DNA of 34,206 bases from CAYTLW01 sp964438735 (GTDB taxonomy: Bacteria > Myxococcota_A > UBA9042). The notes below the pieces were generated by a model that saw only the letters and a list, made by a program, of their open reading frames with translations, had not been told where the DNA came from and made no database searches. Within the stretch, counting starts at the first letter, position 1. Each line of letters begins with the position of its first letter. The translations under genes and the position numbers were made by a program. Below, one piece after another: positions 23,618 through 31,957 of this stretch. The stretch spans positions 1-34,206 of the forward strand of contig CAYTLW010000084.1 in NCBI GenBank assembly GCA_964438735.1, read 5' to 3'.

Positions 23618-24901
23618 GTGCGGCGTCCCTACCCCCTCCCGCACCCGCACCCCCACCCGCTCCCGACCCTCGCGATCCTCATCGCGCTCATCGCGTGCAG
23701 CCCGACGCCAGGCGGCACTCCGGCGGCCGGCGCGGACTCGAACACAGTCTCGGAGACGGTCTCGGACACGGCCACGGTCTCCGACACGGCCACCGAAGAT
23801 GCCCCGACCAAGCCCGACCTCCCGCCCACCCCAAAAACCCAAATCCGCATCTTCCACCCCAATCTGCAAGACATTGGCCTCCGGGGCGACACGTCCCCAT
23901 TGTCCTGGACCACCACCCGCAAACCCGACGCCATCGAAGACGGCGCTGCCATCTTCGACCTGCCCGTAGCGGCCGATGCCATCCGCGTCAAAGCCGTGCG
24001 CGACAGCGGCAGCGGTGAGCCCACGTGGGCCATCGGCGCAAACCATGTCGTGCAGCCCGAGGAGAAGCGGGATCTCTACCCCTACTTCCTGACCGCCAGC
24101 GCCACTGGCAGCCGCGACGACTTCAACCTCGCCGCCCCGACCGCCAAGGGCTTCACGCCCGGCCCCCGCACCGTTCGCGTCTGGCTGCCGCCCGGCTACA
24201 ACGAAAACAGCCTGGCCACCTACCCACTGCTGTTGATGCATGACGGCCAGAACGTATTCGATGACAAGACCGCCACCTTCGGCGTCGCCTGGAAGGTGCA
24301 GGACGCGGCCATGTCGTCGCTGACTGCCGCCAAGTTGACCGAGGTGGTCATCGTCGCGGTCGACCACGGCGGCGCGGCGCGCATCCATGAGTACACGCCC
24401 TGGCCCGACCCCACCTTCACGCCTGCGGGCGGCGGTGGTGAGACGCTGTTGAAATGGCTCGAGGACGTGGTGGTGCCCGAGTTGGACAAGCGCTATCGCT
24501 TGCTGCCAGGTCCCGCCAACCGAGTCATCGGCGGCTCGTCGTTGGGCGGCCTGCTCAGCTGCTACGCCCTGCTCTCCCGACCCGATGTCTGGGGAGGCGG
24601 CCTGTGCATGAGCGGGTCGTGGTGGTGGAACGCTATGGCGTTCGAGAAGTGGGCCCCCGGCAAGCTGCCCACCAAGCCGCCCGTGCGCATCTGGCTGGAT
24701 GTGGGCACGGTCAAGGATGGCCTGGCGTCTGCCCAATCCCTTCGGGACAAGCTGGTCGCCAAGGGCTTCGTCATCGGGCAATCGCTGGGGTATTACGAAG
24801 CCAAGGGCGCCGACCACTCCGAGCCGGCGTGGAAGGCGCGGGTGCACCTGGCGCTGCGATTCTTCTTTGATCCCGGCGACCGTGAGGCGCCGTTTCCCTG
24901 A
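23618..24901 (+). CDS. Lipoprotein esterase of the enterochelin-esterase/esterase D family
   Basis: This 427-residue alpha/beta hydrolase (PF00756-type) is on a lipid anchor. The signal sequence ends LIALIAC (Cys27) and a Thr/Ser/Asp-rich linker follows. Residues about 73-160 form an E-set/carbohydrate-binding-like domain (LRGDTSPLSW, WAIGANHVV, YPYF). The catalytic part shows RVWLPPGY, LLLMHDGQNVFD, the nucleophile elbow GSSLGG (Ser308) and His400 in GADHSEPAW, with Asp361 or Asp367 as the acid. It should cleave esters of sugars, siderophores or acylated glycans at the cell surface. The start is GTG 4 bases after the barrel 2 stop with no ribosome binding site, so reinitiation is likely. The N-terminus is unusual: PHPHPHP repeats precede the hydrophobic core. 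Confidence 0.87.
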   Translation: MRRPYPLPHPHPHPLPTLAILIALIACSPTPGGTPAAGADSNTVSETVSDTATVSDTATEDAPTKPDLPPTPKTQIRIFHPNLQDIGLRGDTSPLSWTTTRKPDAIEDGAAIFDLPVAADAIRVKAVRDSGSGEPTWAIGANHVVQPEEKRDLYPYFLTASATGSRDDFNLAAPTAKGFTPGPRTVRVWLPPGYNENSLATYPLLLMHDGQNVFDDKTATFGVAWKVQDAAMSSLTAAKLTEVVIVAVDHGGAARIHEYTPWPDPTFTPAGGGGETLLKWLEDVVVPELDKRYRLLPGPANRVIGGSSLGGLLSCYALLSRPDVWGGGLCMSGSWWWNAMAFEKWAPGKLPTKPPVRIWLDVGTVKDGLASAQSLRDKLVAKGFVIGQSLGYYEAKGADHSEPAWKARVHLALRFFFDPGDREAPFP

Positions 24902-24922
24902 CAAAACGAGTGTTCTGACATC

Positions 24923-24928
24923 GAGGAG
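24923..24928 (+). promoter_or_regulatory. Ribosome binding site deciding the selenoprotein start
   Basis: GAGGAG lies 5 bases upstream of ATG 24934. No comparable site precedes the next in-frame ATG at 24976, which sits directly behind a TGA. Translation therefore very likely starts at 24934 and must read through that TGA. Confidence 0.85.
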
Positions 24929-24933
24929 CCAAG

Positions 24934-25284
24934 ATGAGCGACACAGTTGACTGGTACTACCACCGCAACGGGTGAATGAGCTGCAAAAGGGTCCGTGCGA
25001 CCCTGGATGAGCAGGACGTCACCATCGCGGAGACCCAGGTGGAGAAGAAGGCCACGCGCCTCGGCCCCGAGGACGGCTTGCGGCTGGCCCGCGAGTCGAG
25101 CCATGTGTACGTCGCCAAGGGCAAGAAGGTCGTGCATTTCGTCATGGCGGACGGGCCTGCGGACGAGGACCTGCTCAAGCATTTGATCGGCCGCAGTGGA
25201 TTCCTGCGCGCGCCGGCGGTGCGAACCGGCGACCGCTTCATCGTCGGCTACAACGCCCAGATGTACGAGGATCTGCTGGCCTGA
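24934..25284 (+). CDS. ArsC/Spx-like thioredoxin-fold selenoprotein (Sec at codon 14, UxxC motif)
   Basis: Read with TGA (24973-24975) as selenocysteine, this is a 116-residue protein. It opens WYYHRNG-U-MSCK, giving the redox motif U14-x-x-C17 at the place of the CxxC of ArsC/Spx-type proteins. The rest fits that fold: VTIAETQVEKK after the first helix, VYVAKGKKVVHF, and a C-terminal GRSGFLRAPAVRTGDRFIVGYN that matches the R-x-P loop region of the family. Families of this size named ArsC-like (seleno)proteins are known, with Cys in place of Sec in some relatives. It probably acts as a thiol/selenol reductase in the cytoplasm; the substrate is unknown. It needs SelA/SelB/SelC/SelD, which must lie elsewhere. 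The strong ribosome binding site and the hairpin after the TGA support recoding over a frameshift or a late start. It is last in the barrel-esterase cluster, 32 bases after the esterase. Confidence 0.9.
24976..25014 (+). promoter_or_regulatory. Bacterial SECIS-like stem-loop
   Basis: Directly 3' of the UGA, AGGGTC (24988-24993) pairs perfectly with GACCCT (24999-25004) around the 5-base loop CGTGC, whose second base is G. A lower stem CTGC (24981-24984) pairs with GCAG (25011-25014). The loop begins 19 bases after the UGA. Bacterial SECIS elements are short stems 16-37 bases downstream with a G among the first two loop positions, so the geometry fits SelB binding. Confidence 0.8.
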
Positions 25285-25302
25285 CTTCGTCGCTGGCAGC
25301 GA

Positions 25303-27618
25303 CTACGGGGCCGGTGCCTGGCGGATGGGCGAGTCCACCTGCTCGTGGGCATCTACGTCCAGACCCAACGGCCGGCCGCCCTGGCTGAGTGAAGACGCCG
25401 ACACCCGCAACACAGCCGACAGGCCGCGGGTCTTGTGGGCCTGGGACGCCACCCATTCCGCGGGATCCTTCGGGTCGGGCGGCGGCACGCCCAGTACGAC
25501 CAGGTCGGCCCGCTTGGAGCGCCGTCGCAGCACGTCCAGGGGATGTTGCGTCTCCACCGAACCGTCCATGACGACGATCTCGCCACGCACCCGACCGGCG
25601 CTCAGCAGCCGGGCCAGCGCCTTGCGCGTCGGTTCGACCTGGTCGTCAGAGTCCACCAATGTGACCACGCGCAATCGGGCTCGATGCCAGGCAGCGTTGC
25701 TTTGGATGAAGTGCGCCAGCATCAACATCAGCCCGCCGTTCACCTGGTGGCGGCCCCACCACACGTCCACGCGACGTCGAGCGCCAAACCCACGTAATGG
25801 GTCGTATTGCAGCAGCAAGAGGTTGAGATCCCGGCCGATCATATCCGAGACCAGGGCACCGAATTCGCCGTTCCGATGTTCGCGTCGCGGCCAGCCGAGC
25901 ATGACCGCATTGGGCTCCATGCCCACCAGGCCAAACCAGTCCGCGGCCAGTCGCACACCCTCGGGCACTGTGCGGCAGCTGCGCGTGGTGTGGAAGACCG
26001 AGTGCAGGTCGAACTCCACGTAGGCTTCCACCGGCTGCAGGGTCATGGCCGGATCCGTGCTCTCTTCCGGCTCCTCTGTGGCGTCGCCGGCCAGGTGCAC
26101 GCCGCTATCCCGTCGCCCCGTCGGCAGCAGCGTGAAGTTGGTCAACAGCCCGTGGTCGCCAACGATCCACTGGGCCATGCGCAAAAGCTCCGGGCGATGT
26201 CCCGGGTGGCCGCCAAAGAGCATCACGTTGGGCCGCCAGGTGGTCAGCCGATGACTGGCTGCCTGCAGCCGATACAGCCCCGAACGAACCATGGACTGCC
26301 AGATGCCGCCCCAGATGTTGCCGCTGGCCAGCTCCATGTGGCGTTGCTTGACCAGCAGGTAGAAGAGCGCCACCACCACCACCGAAGCGAGCATGGCCGC
26401 CGCGTCCACCTTGAACATGGTCGCGAAGCAGACCCCGGCGCCGGCAAAGCTGACAAACGCCGGCACCTTGAAGCGCGGCCGGAAGTCGGGATTCGCCCAG
26501 CGCTCCAGACCGCAGGCCAGGTTGAGCATTCCGTAGGTGGTCAGGAAGAACATGGTCAGCACGCGTGCCACGATGTCGAGGTCGCCGATGAGGATGCCCG
26601 CCTCGGCGATGATGAAGGTCGCCGCGCTGGCGATGCGTGGCTCGTTCGTCTCACCCGAACCACGGGCCAGGAACGCCGGACCGATGCCGTCCATGGCCAG
26701 TGCTTGGAGGATGCGTGGTGCGCCCAGCAGGCTGCCGATGGCCGATGACAGGGTCGCACCCCAGACGCCCAGCAGGACCAGTTGCGGGATCCAGGCCATG
26801 TGGGACCAGATGTCGTCGTCGCTGCGCAGGGTCGCCGCGTCCACCGTCAGAGCCAGGAAGATGGCCAGCCCCACATAGACCAGCAGGCCCACCGCCACCG
26901 CCGCCAGGGTGCCGATGGGGATGTTGCGGCGCGGGTTCTTGAGGTCGCCGGACATGGCCACGCCGGCGGTGAAGCCGGTGACCGCGGGGAAGAAGATGGC
27001 GAAGATCAGCTCCAGGGGCTGGGATTCCGGCGAGGGTCCCAGGGCCACCGTCTCCGGGGGCGCCGGGCTCGTGCCCAGGAGCAACGAGCCGATGGAGAGC
27101 ACGATGGCGCCCATGATGAAGTACTGGGCCTTGATGGCGGCGTTGGCGCTGTAGAGCGTCAGACCGGTGAGGGCGACGCAGGTGATGGTGCCGGTGATGC
27201 GGATGTCGTTGACGTCGTTGCCCAGGCCCAGGAGCGTGTTCACCGTCTCGGAGAAACCGATGACATAGAGACTGGTGCCCAGCGCGGTCGCCACATAGAG
27301 CGCCAGGCCGATGGAGCTGCCGACAGGCAGGCCCAGGCTGCGCGAGATGATGTAGTAGACGCCGCCGCCGCCCACCGGCCGGTTGCTGGCCAGCGAAGCG
27401 ATACTCAGGCTGGTGGGCACCGACACAGCGTGTGCCAGCAGGATGATGGCCAACGCACCGACCAGCCCGGCCTCGCCGACCACGCGGCCCAGCCGCAGGT
27501 ACATGATGACGCCGAGGATGGTCAGCAGGGAGGGCGTGAAGACGCCACTCCAAGTGCCAAAACGCAACACCGGGCCCTTCTTGGCTGGCGTTTGGTCAGG
27601 GGTCTCGGCCGAGGTCAT
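25303..27618 (-). CDS. SLC12-type (cation-chloride cotransporter family) transporter
   Basis: This 771-residue inner-membrane protein has about twelve helices in residues 20-455 and a large cytosolic C-terminus. TM1 has the family signature GTWSGVFTPSLLTILG followed by MYLRLGRVVG, and TM3 region the glycine-rich NRPVGGGGVYYIISRS. The C-terminal domain is typical of SLC12 proteins: WRPNVMLFGGHPG, VDVWWGRHQVNGGLMLML and RARLRVVTLVDSDDQ. Eukaryotic relatives move Na+/K+/Cl-; bacterial ones are less studied, and ion or amino-acid substrates remain open. It is convergent with the selenoprotein gene (18 bases between stops) and divergent from sohB. Confidence 0.9.
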   Translation of the reverse strand: MTSAETPDQTPAKKGPVLRFGTWSGVFTPSLLTILGVIMYLRLGRVVGEAGLVGALAIILLAHAVSVPTSLSIASLASNRPVGGGGVYYIISRSLGLPVGSSIGLALYVATALGTSLYVIGFSETVNTLLGLGNDVNDIRITGTITCVALTGLTLYSANAAIKAQYFIMGAIVLSIGSLLLGTSPAPPETVALGPSPESQPLELIFAIFFPAVTGFTAGVAMSGDLKNPRRNIPIGTLAAVAVGLLVYVGLAIFLALTVDAATLRSDDDIWSHMAWIPQLVLLGVWGATLSSAIGSLLGAPRILQALAMDGIGPAFLARGSGETNEPRIASAATFIIAEAGILIGDLDIVARVLTMFFLTTYGMLNLACGLERWANPDFRPRFKVPAFVSFAGAGVCFATMFKVDAAAMLASVVVVALFYLLVKQRHMELASGNIWGGIWQSMVRSGLYRLQAASHRLTTWRPNVMLFGGHPGHRPELLRMAQWIVGDHGLLTNFTLLPTGRRDSGVHLAGDATEEPEESTDPAMTLQPVEAYVEFDLHSVFHTTRSCRTVPEGVRLAADWFGLVGMEPNAVMLGWPRREHRNGEFGALVSDMIGRDLNLLLLQYDPLRGFGARRRVDVWWGRHQVNGGLMLMLAHFIQSNAAWHRARLRVVTLVDSDDQVEPTRKALARLLSAGRVRGEIVVMDGSVETQHPLDVLRRRSKRADLVVLGVPPPDPKDPAEWVASQAHKTRGLSAVLRVSASSLSQGGRPLGLDVDAHEQVDSPIRQAPAP

Positions 27619-27637
27619 TCACGCTCCGGCCCTTGCC

Positions 27638-27686
27638 AGGTGGCGGCAGCCACCTTTGCTGAAGGGACGCTGCCCCGCCATGGCGG
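27638..27686. promoter_or_regulatory. Two dyads in the transporter/sohB divergent region
   Basis: Within only 82 intergenic bases there is AGGTGGC (27638-27644), spacer GGCA, GCCACCT (27649-27655), and a perfect 12-bp palindrome CCGCCATGGCGG at 27675-27686. Both are candidate operators serving the two divergent genes. No obvious -10/-35 pair is seen. Confidence 0.35.
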
Positions 27687-27700
27687 CGCAGGAGGTGATC

Positions 27701-28744
27701 ATGTCCGAGTTGCTCCCCATCGTCTACGACGTCACCGCGTTCGGTTTGCAGGCGCTGATTGTGGTCATCGCCGTGGCGCTGATCGTGGCCCTGATCTTCC
27801 GCCTGAGCGGTCGACGTCGCGGCGGACAGGCGCGAGGTCGATTGATGCTGCGGCGCCTGGACGACCAGCTACGCCACGCCGGGCGCCAGATCCGCGACGC
27901 CGGGCTGCGCGGCAAGGCGCGCAAGTCCGCAGACAAGGCCTTCCGCAAGCAGGAGAAGGCCCTGGCCGGCGGCAAATCCGACCAGAGCGAGCAGCGACGC
28001 ATCTTCGTGCTCGACTTCGAGGGCGACATGCAAGCCCGACGGGTCGCTGCACTGCGCGAAGAGGTCAGCGCCATCGTCGCCGGCGCGGACAAAGGCGATG
28101 AGGTGTTGCTGCGTCTGAGCAGCGGCGGCGGAACGGTGGTCGGTTATGGCCTGGGCGCCAGCCAGCTGGCCCGCCTGCGTGACGCCGGCGTGCGGCTGAC
28201 CGTCGCCGTCGACAAGATCGCCGCGAGCGGCGGCTACATGATGGCCTGCGTGGCCGACCGGGTCATCGCCGCGCCCTTCGCCATGGTCGGCTCCATCGGC
28301 GTGGTCGCGGTCATGCCCAACCTCCGCCGCCTGCTGAACGAGCACGGCGTCGAGGTCGAGCAACTCACCTCAGGCCGCTACAAGCGCACCCTGTCGCTAC
28401 TTGGCGAGAACACCGACGAGGGCCGGGCCCACTTCCAGCAGGACCTGGACTCGATCCACAACCAGTTCAAGGAGCATGTCAGCCGCTACCGGCCCGATGC
28501 CGACCTGGACGCCGTGGGCACAGGCGAGCACTGGACCGCCCAGCGGGCCGTGGAGCTGGGACTGGTCGATGCCATTCAGACCAGCGACGCCTGGCTGATG
28601 CAACACGCCGAGCAGACTGCGGTCATCGGCGTGAAGTGGCGCGCGCCGGTGTCCTTGGGCAAGCGCTTGCGCCTGGGTGCGGAGGATACGGCGGTGGCGG
28701 TGATGGACCGCTTGTTGGGGCGCAGTACGGTCATCAGCTCCTGA
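27701..28744 (+). CDS. sohB: SohB-like inner-membrane S49 peptidase
   Basis: This 347-residue protein has the SohB layout: one N-terminal membrane helix (about residues 8-34), a basic/charged linker, then the S49 (signal peptide peptidase A-like) domain. The nucleophile is Ser176 in KIAASGGYM and the general base Lys228 in SGRYKRTL; the motifs LRLSSGGGTV and VGSIGVVAVMPNL are in the right order. Members form ring-shaped serine proteases facing the periplasm and digest membrane-released peptides or misfolded proteins. The ATG is preceded directly by GGAGGTGATC, an unusually long match to the 16S rRNA 3' end, which fixes this start over the longer open frame. Length equals that of enterobacterial SohB. 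Confidence 0.93.
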   Translation: MSELLPIVYDVTAFGLQALIVVIAVALIVALIFRLSGRRRGGQARGRLMLRRLDDQLRHAGRQIRDAGLRGKARKSADKAFRKQEKALAGGKSDQSEQRRIFVLDFEGDMQARRVAALREEVSAIVAGADKGDEVLLRLSSGGGTVVGYGLGASQLARLRDAGVRLTVAVDKIAASGGYMMACVADRVIAAPFAMVGSIGVVAVMPNLRRLLNEHGVEVEQLTSGRYKRTLSLLGENTDEGRAHFQQDLDSIHNQFKEHVSRYRPDADLDAVGTGEHWTAQRAVELGLVDAIQTSDAWLMQHAEQTAVIGVKWRAPVSLGKRLRLGAEDTAVAVMDRLLGRSTVISS

Positions 28745-28776
28745 CACGGGCTCCCATAATCGATAAACACCTTCAC

Positions 28777-28806
28777 TTGTCCTGAGTCCTGGCTCCCTGC
28801 TATCTT
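28777..28806 (+). promoter_or_regulatory. Putative promoter of the TPR-like lipoprotein gene
   Basis: TTGTCC (28777-28782), 18-base spacer, TATCTT (28801-28806); four of six matches in each box. It leaves a leader of about 85 bases. It is the only plausible pair in the 155-base gap after sohB. Confidence 0.35.
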
Positions 28807-28899
28807 TCGGCACATTCCACAGCACGGTCGCGCCGCATTTCCGAGCCCCCGGGTTCGAGGGCAGAGGCGCCCTGCGTGTGTTGCCGCGAGGGAGCCACG

Positions 28900-31800
28900 A
28901 TGTACGCCTCAATCATGCGCTGGATGGTCATCGCCACGGTCGCTGCGGCGCTTGTGCTGACCGCCTGTTCGAAGAAGAAGCCCCCGAAGGCGGCGTATCC
29001 GACGCCCCAATCCGCGGCGCCCGGTGGCGCGTTGGGGCCCACGTTGGAAGCCAATCGAGCTCGGCTACGCGCCGGTTTCAGGCAACCGTTGGATCGCCGG
29101 ATCGTGCGCGCGTTCGGCCGCATCCCGGCCACACTGAGCGGCAAGGCCGCGCCTGGTTGTACCGCAGCCTGGCATGGCGGGGGCTGGTCCATTCGATGTG
29201 CGGGTTCGGAAGTCGCCAGGTTGCCGCAATGGCCTGAATTCGACGCCGTGATGTCGGCCCTGGAGGCCACAGCGCGCAAGACGCCGGGTCTGCCGGCGCC
29301 AGCGACCGCGGGCATGACTGAGTGGACAGGTGAGTCCTTCCCGGTCGAGGTGGCGCTCGCGCAGGCGGCCGAACTCGACGCGAACTGGCGCAAAGGTCGC
29401 ACCGCCGGTGCGCTCGCACAGGGTGCCCACGTCGCGGCGGCCATCGTCATGCAGCTCTACGATCCCATGGTGCTGGCGGACCCCATGGGCGCGCAGGCGC
29501 TCGCCCTGTGCGCCCTCGCCCGAGCGGTTCGTCCGGGTGGCGCGCCTCCGGCGGAAGCCATGCTGGCCGAAGCCATGGGTTATGCCGGCGCGGCCCGCAA
29601 ACGCGCTGCGGGGTTGCCGTCTACCGACCCCATGCGCGCTTTCATCCTGCGGGATGACCACCGCATCGCCAGCCTCGCCGTCGGCGCCACGAGTGTGCAG
29701 GCCCGCCATCTGCACCTGGCGCGGCTGGTGGAATTGGGCAAACGCAAGGCGGAGCGCGAACACTATCTCAGGCTGCCGGACCCCCTGCGCCTCAGCCTGT
29801 CCGTCCAGGCGGTACGACTGCCCCTGACGGGCGTTGGCCACGATCCCACGGCGCCGGCGCGGTTGGGCGGTGCTGTCATCGGCACCATCGCCCTGGGGGC
29901 GCTGCAGGACTTGAGCCGGACCGACAAGGTGCTGAAGAACCTCGGCGCCCTCGCCCGTGCCGCCCCGGACGCGGTGGCCACCAAGCTCGGACTGCTGCCG
30001 GCGCCGCTGGTACGGGCACTCGATGCCGTGCTGGCGGTCGACCGAGCGCGCGCCCCGCCCTCGCTGTTCGAGGCGGACCTGGTTGGAGACGTGGTGCGGA
30101 GCTACCTGGGCGCATCCTTGTACCAGGCGGCGGTCACGACCATCTGGCAGCTGGGCTCGATCGACGCTGCCAAGAAGCTGATCGACGAGACCAGCGGCGC
30201 GAGCGGCGCCTATATGCAGGAGGTCAACAAGTGGCTGGAACTGTGGACCGACCTGCGCTTCAAGCGCCGCAGTGTGCGGGAGGTCGCGCGCGACTTCGCA
30301 CAATTCAATCACCTGCGCGGGGCGCCCATGTTCATGCTCATGACCGGAATCTCGCAGGGAGCCCGTCCCGGATCCCTGGACGTCCGCACTGCGGGCCATC
30401 TGTTGGCCATCCGCTACGACGATCGGATTCCCCATCGCGTGGCGTACGGCGGGCTTCTGTTCGGCAACCTCTACGATCCTGCCGCCGCAGAGCGGCTCTA
30501 TGTCTCGATCTCGAAAGCCGCAGGCGGCCGAGACGCTGCAGTAGATGCGTGGATCGCCAGTCGGCGCGGTGACGCGCAGACCCTTCGGAAGATTCTCGAG
30601 TCTCCGGCGACGCGCCCCTTCACCAGGCTGGACATGGTCAAGCGCTATGGCAAATCCCTCGGAGAGTCCAAGAAGCAACTGCGCAAACGAGCCGAAGACG
30701 CTGCCCGAGCTGGGTTTGACCGCTGGAACGTCCGCCGCGCCTTCATCAACTACCTGGAGGATAATGGGGATCGTTCCATGGCGATCGAAGCCGCCCAGAG
30801 CTGGGTCGACGTCTACCCCAAGGCGCCAGGACTGGACACATTGGAGGCGCGTGCGCTGCTGGCGAAGCTCCTGCAAAGGAGCGGCCGCCTCAAGGAGGCC
30901 CTGGCCGCGCTGCAACCCGCCGTCGGTTCCCAATTCGGCGGCACCATGTACCGTCGTGCCCTTGTGCTCGCCGGCTCGGGGCGCCACGACGAGGCCATGG
31001 CCCAGGCTATGGCACGGGTCAAGCGGTACCCCCAATCCGACGCCAATGTGGCCCTCATCGCCAGTCTTCATTGGCGTCGCGGCCACCTGGACAAGGCGGC
31101 GAAACTGCTCGCTCGCCCGCCGGTGGTGCCCGTGTTGAAGACCTGGCGCGACACCATCGGCGTAGAGTTCATGGATGTCTACGGCGACGGCAACAACGTG
31201 CCTGCCCGGGAGTGCATCAAGCGGCTGACCCAGGCGCGGATCAGTCCGCTCGGCCTGCAAGGCATGGCGTTCGCCATCGACAAGGCGGGCAACAAGGATC
31301 TTGCCGCCGACCTGCTGGGTCGCATCCGCATGGGCGGCCTGGGCCAGATGCGTTTTGGCGTACACGGCTACCGCCTGCTGGTCGAGGATCGGGGCGAGGC
31401 GCTGGCCCTGGAGTGGCTGGAGAAGCAGATTCCCCTGACCTCGCGCGTGCTCGGCTCGATGATGTTCTGGGACCAGCAGGAACATGCCCTGCAGTGGTCC
31501 ATGATCCGTTCGCCGCCACCGGAGGGCCCGCTGGGCGACTCGGTGTGGCTCTATCGCGCCGCGGCCGTGGGCCGGGGATACAAGCCCGGCAAGGCGGCCC
31601 TGGAGGCGTTGGCGGATCATTTCGACGACACAGGTGACACCATCTACCACCTGCTCGGTCGCTACCTCATGGGTCACGAGGAGCTGCAGGACGTCCTGCA
31701 GGAGGCCAAGGCGCCCGACTCGGCGACCGAGGTGGCCTACTGGGTCGGGGTCAAGGCGGAGGCGGACGGGCGCCTCGAGGACGCGCTCGTCTGGTACCTG

Positions 31801-31938
31801 GCAGCCATCGACCAGAACCAGACCCGCGAGGGCGAGTACGGTTGGGCCATCAATGACATCCTGCGCCTGCGCGATAGCGAGAGGTTCCTCGCCGATGGGC
31901 TCAGAGCCGAGCGAAAGGCGGAAGCGCCGCCCCCCTGA
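28900..31938 (+). CDS. Large helical (TPR-like) lipoprotein
   Basis: This 1012-residue protein has a signal ending LVLTAC (lipidated Cys23) followed by a Lys/Pro-rich linker. The body is almost wholly helical, rich in Ala/Leu/Arg with paired-helix patterns. TPR-like units are clearest at about residues 607-740 (ALLAKLLQRSGRLKEALAAL, RALVLAGSGRHDEAMAQAMA, ALIASLHWRRGHLDKAAKLL) and another near the C-terminus (GRLEDALVWYLAAIDQNQ). TPR solenoids scaffold protein complexes; a periplasmic or outer-membrane assembly role is inferred. The ATG at 28900 has GAGGGAG upstream and is preferred over an earlier in-frame start. No enzyme motif was seen. It converges on the Cys-rich repeat gene, 19 bases apart. 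Confidence 0.75.
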   Translation: MYASIMRWMVIATVAAALVLTACSKKKPPKAAYPTPQSAAPGGALGPTLEANRARLRAGFRQPLDRRIVRAFGRIPATLSGKAAPGCTAAWHGGGWSIRCAGSEVARLPQWPEFDAVMSALEATARKTPGLPAPATAGMTEWTGESFPVEVALAQAAELDANWRKGRTAGALAQGAHVAAAIVMQLYDPMVLADPMGAQALALCALARAVRPGGAPPAEAMLAEAMGYAGAARKRAAGLPSTDPMRAFILRDDHRIASLAVGATSVQARHLHLARLVELGKRKAEREHYLRLPDPLRLSLSVQAVRLPLTGVGHDPTAPARLGGAVIGTIALGALQDLSRTDKVLKNLGALARAAPDAVATKLGLLPAPLVRALDAVLAVDRARAPPSLFEADLVGDVVRSYLGASLYQAAVTTIWQLGSIDAAKKLIDETSGASGAYMQEVNKWLELWTDLRFKRRSVREVARDFAQFNHLRGAPMFMLMTGISQGARPGSLDVRTAGHLLAIRYDDRIPHRVAYGGLLFGNLYDPAAAERLYVSISKAAGGRDAAVDAWIASRRGDAQTLRKILESPATRPFTRLDMVKRYGKSLGESKKQLRKRAEDAARAGFDRWNVRRAFINYLEDNGDRSMAIEAAQSWVDVYPKAPGLDTLEARALLAKLLQRSGRLKEALAALQPAVGSQFGGTMYRRALVLAGSGRHDEAMAQAMARVKRYPQSDANVALIASLHWRRGHLDKAAKLLARPPVVPVLKTWRDTIGVEFMDVYGDGNNVPARECIKRLTQARISPLGLQGMAFAIDKAGNKDLAADLLGRIRMGGLGQMRFGVHGYRLLVEDRGEALALEWLEKQIPLTSRVLGSMMFWDQQEHALQWSMIRSPPPEGPLGDSVWLYRAAAVGRGYKPGKAALEALADHFDDTGDTIYHLLGRYLMGHEELQDVLQEAKAPDSATEVAYWVGVKAEADGRLEDALVWYLAAIDQNQTREGEYGWAINDILRLRDSERFLADGLRAERKAEAPPP

Positions 31939-31957
31939 GGGCAGCAAGCGAGCAGCG

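Noticed and set aside
24976..25284. A 102-residue gene starting at ATG 24976
   Set aside because: No ribosome binding site, starts right behind TGA, and lacks the first residue of the redox motif; the 24934 start with Sec at codon 14 explains all features.
25807..28101. Plus-strand His/Gln/Arg-rich frames across the transporter and sohB
   Set aside because: Antisense or out-of-frame to strongly supported genes; composition typical of shadow frames in GC-rich DNA.
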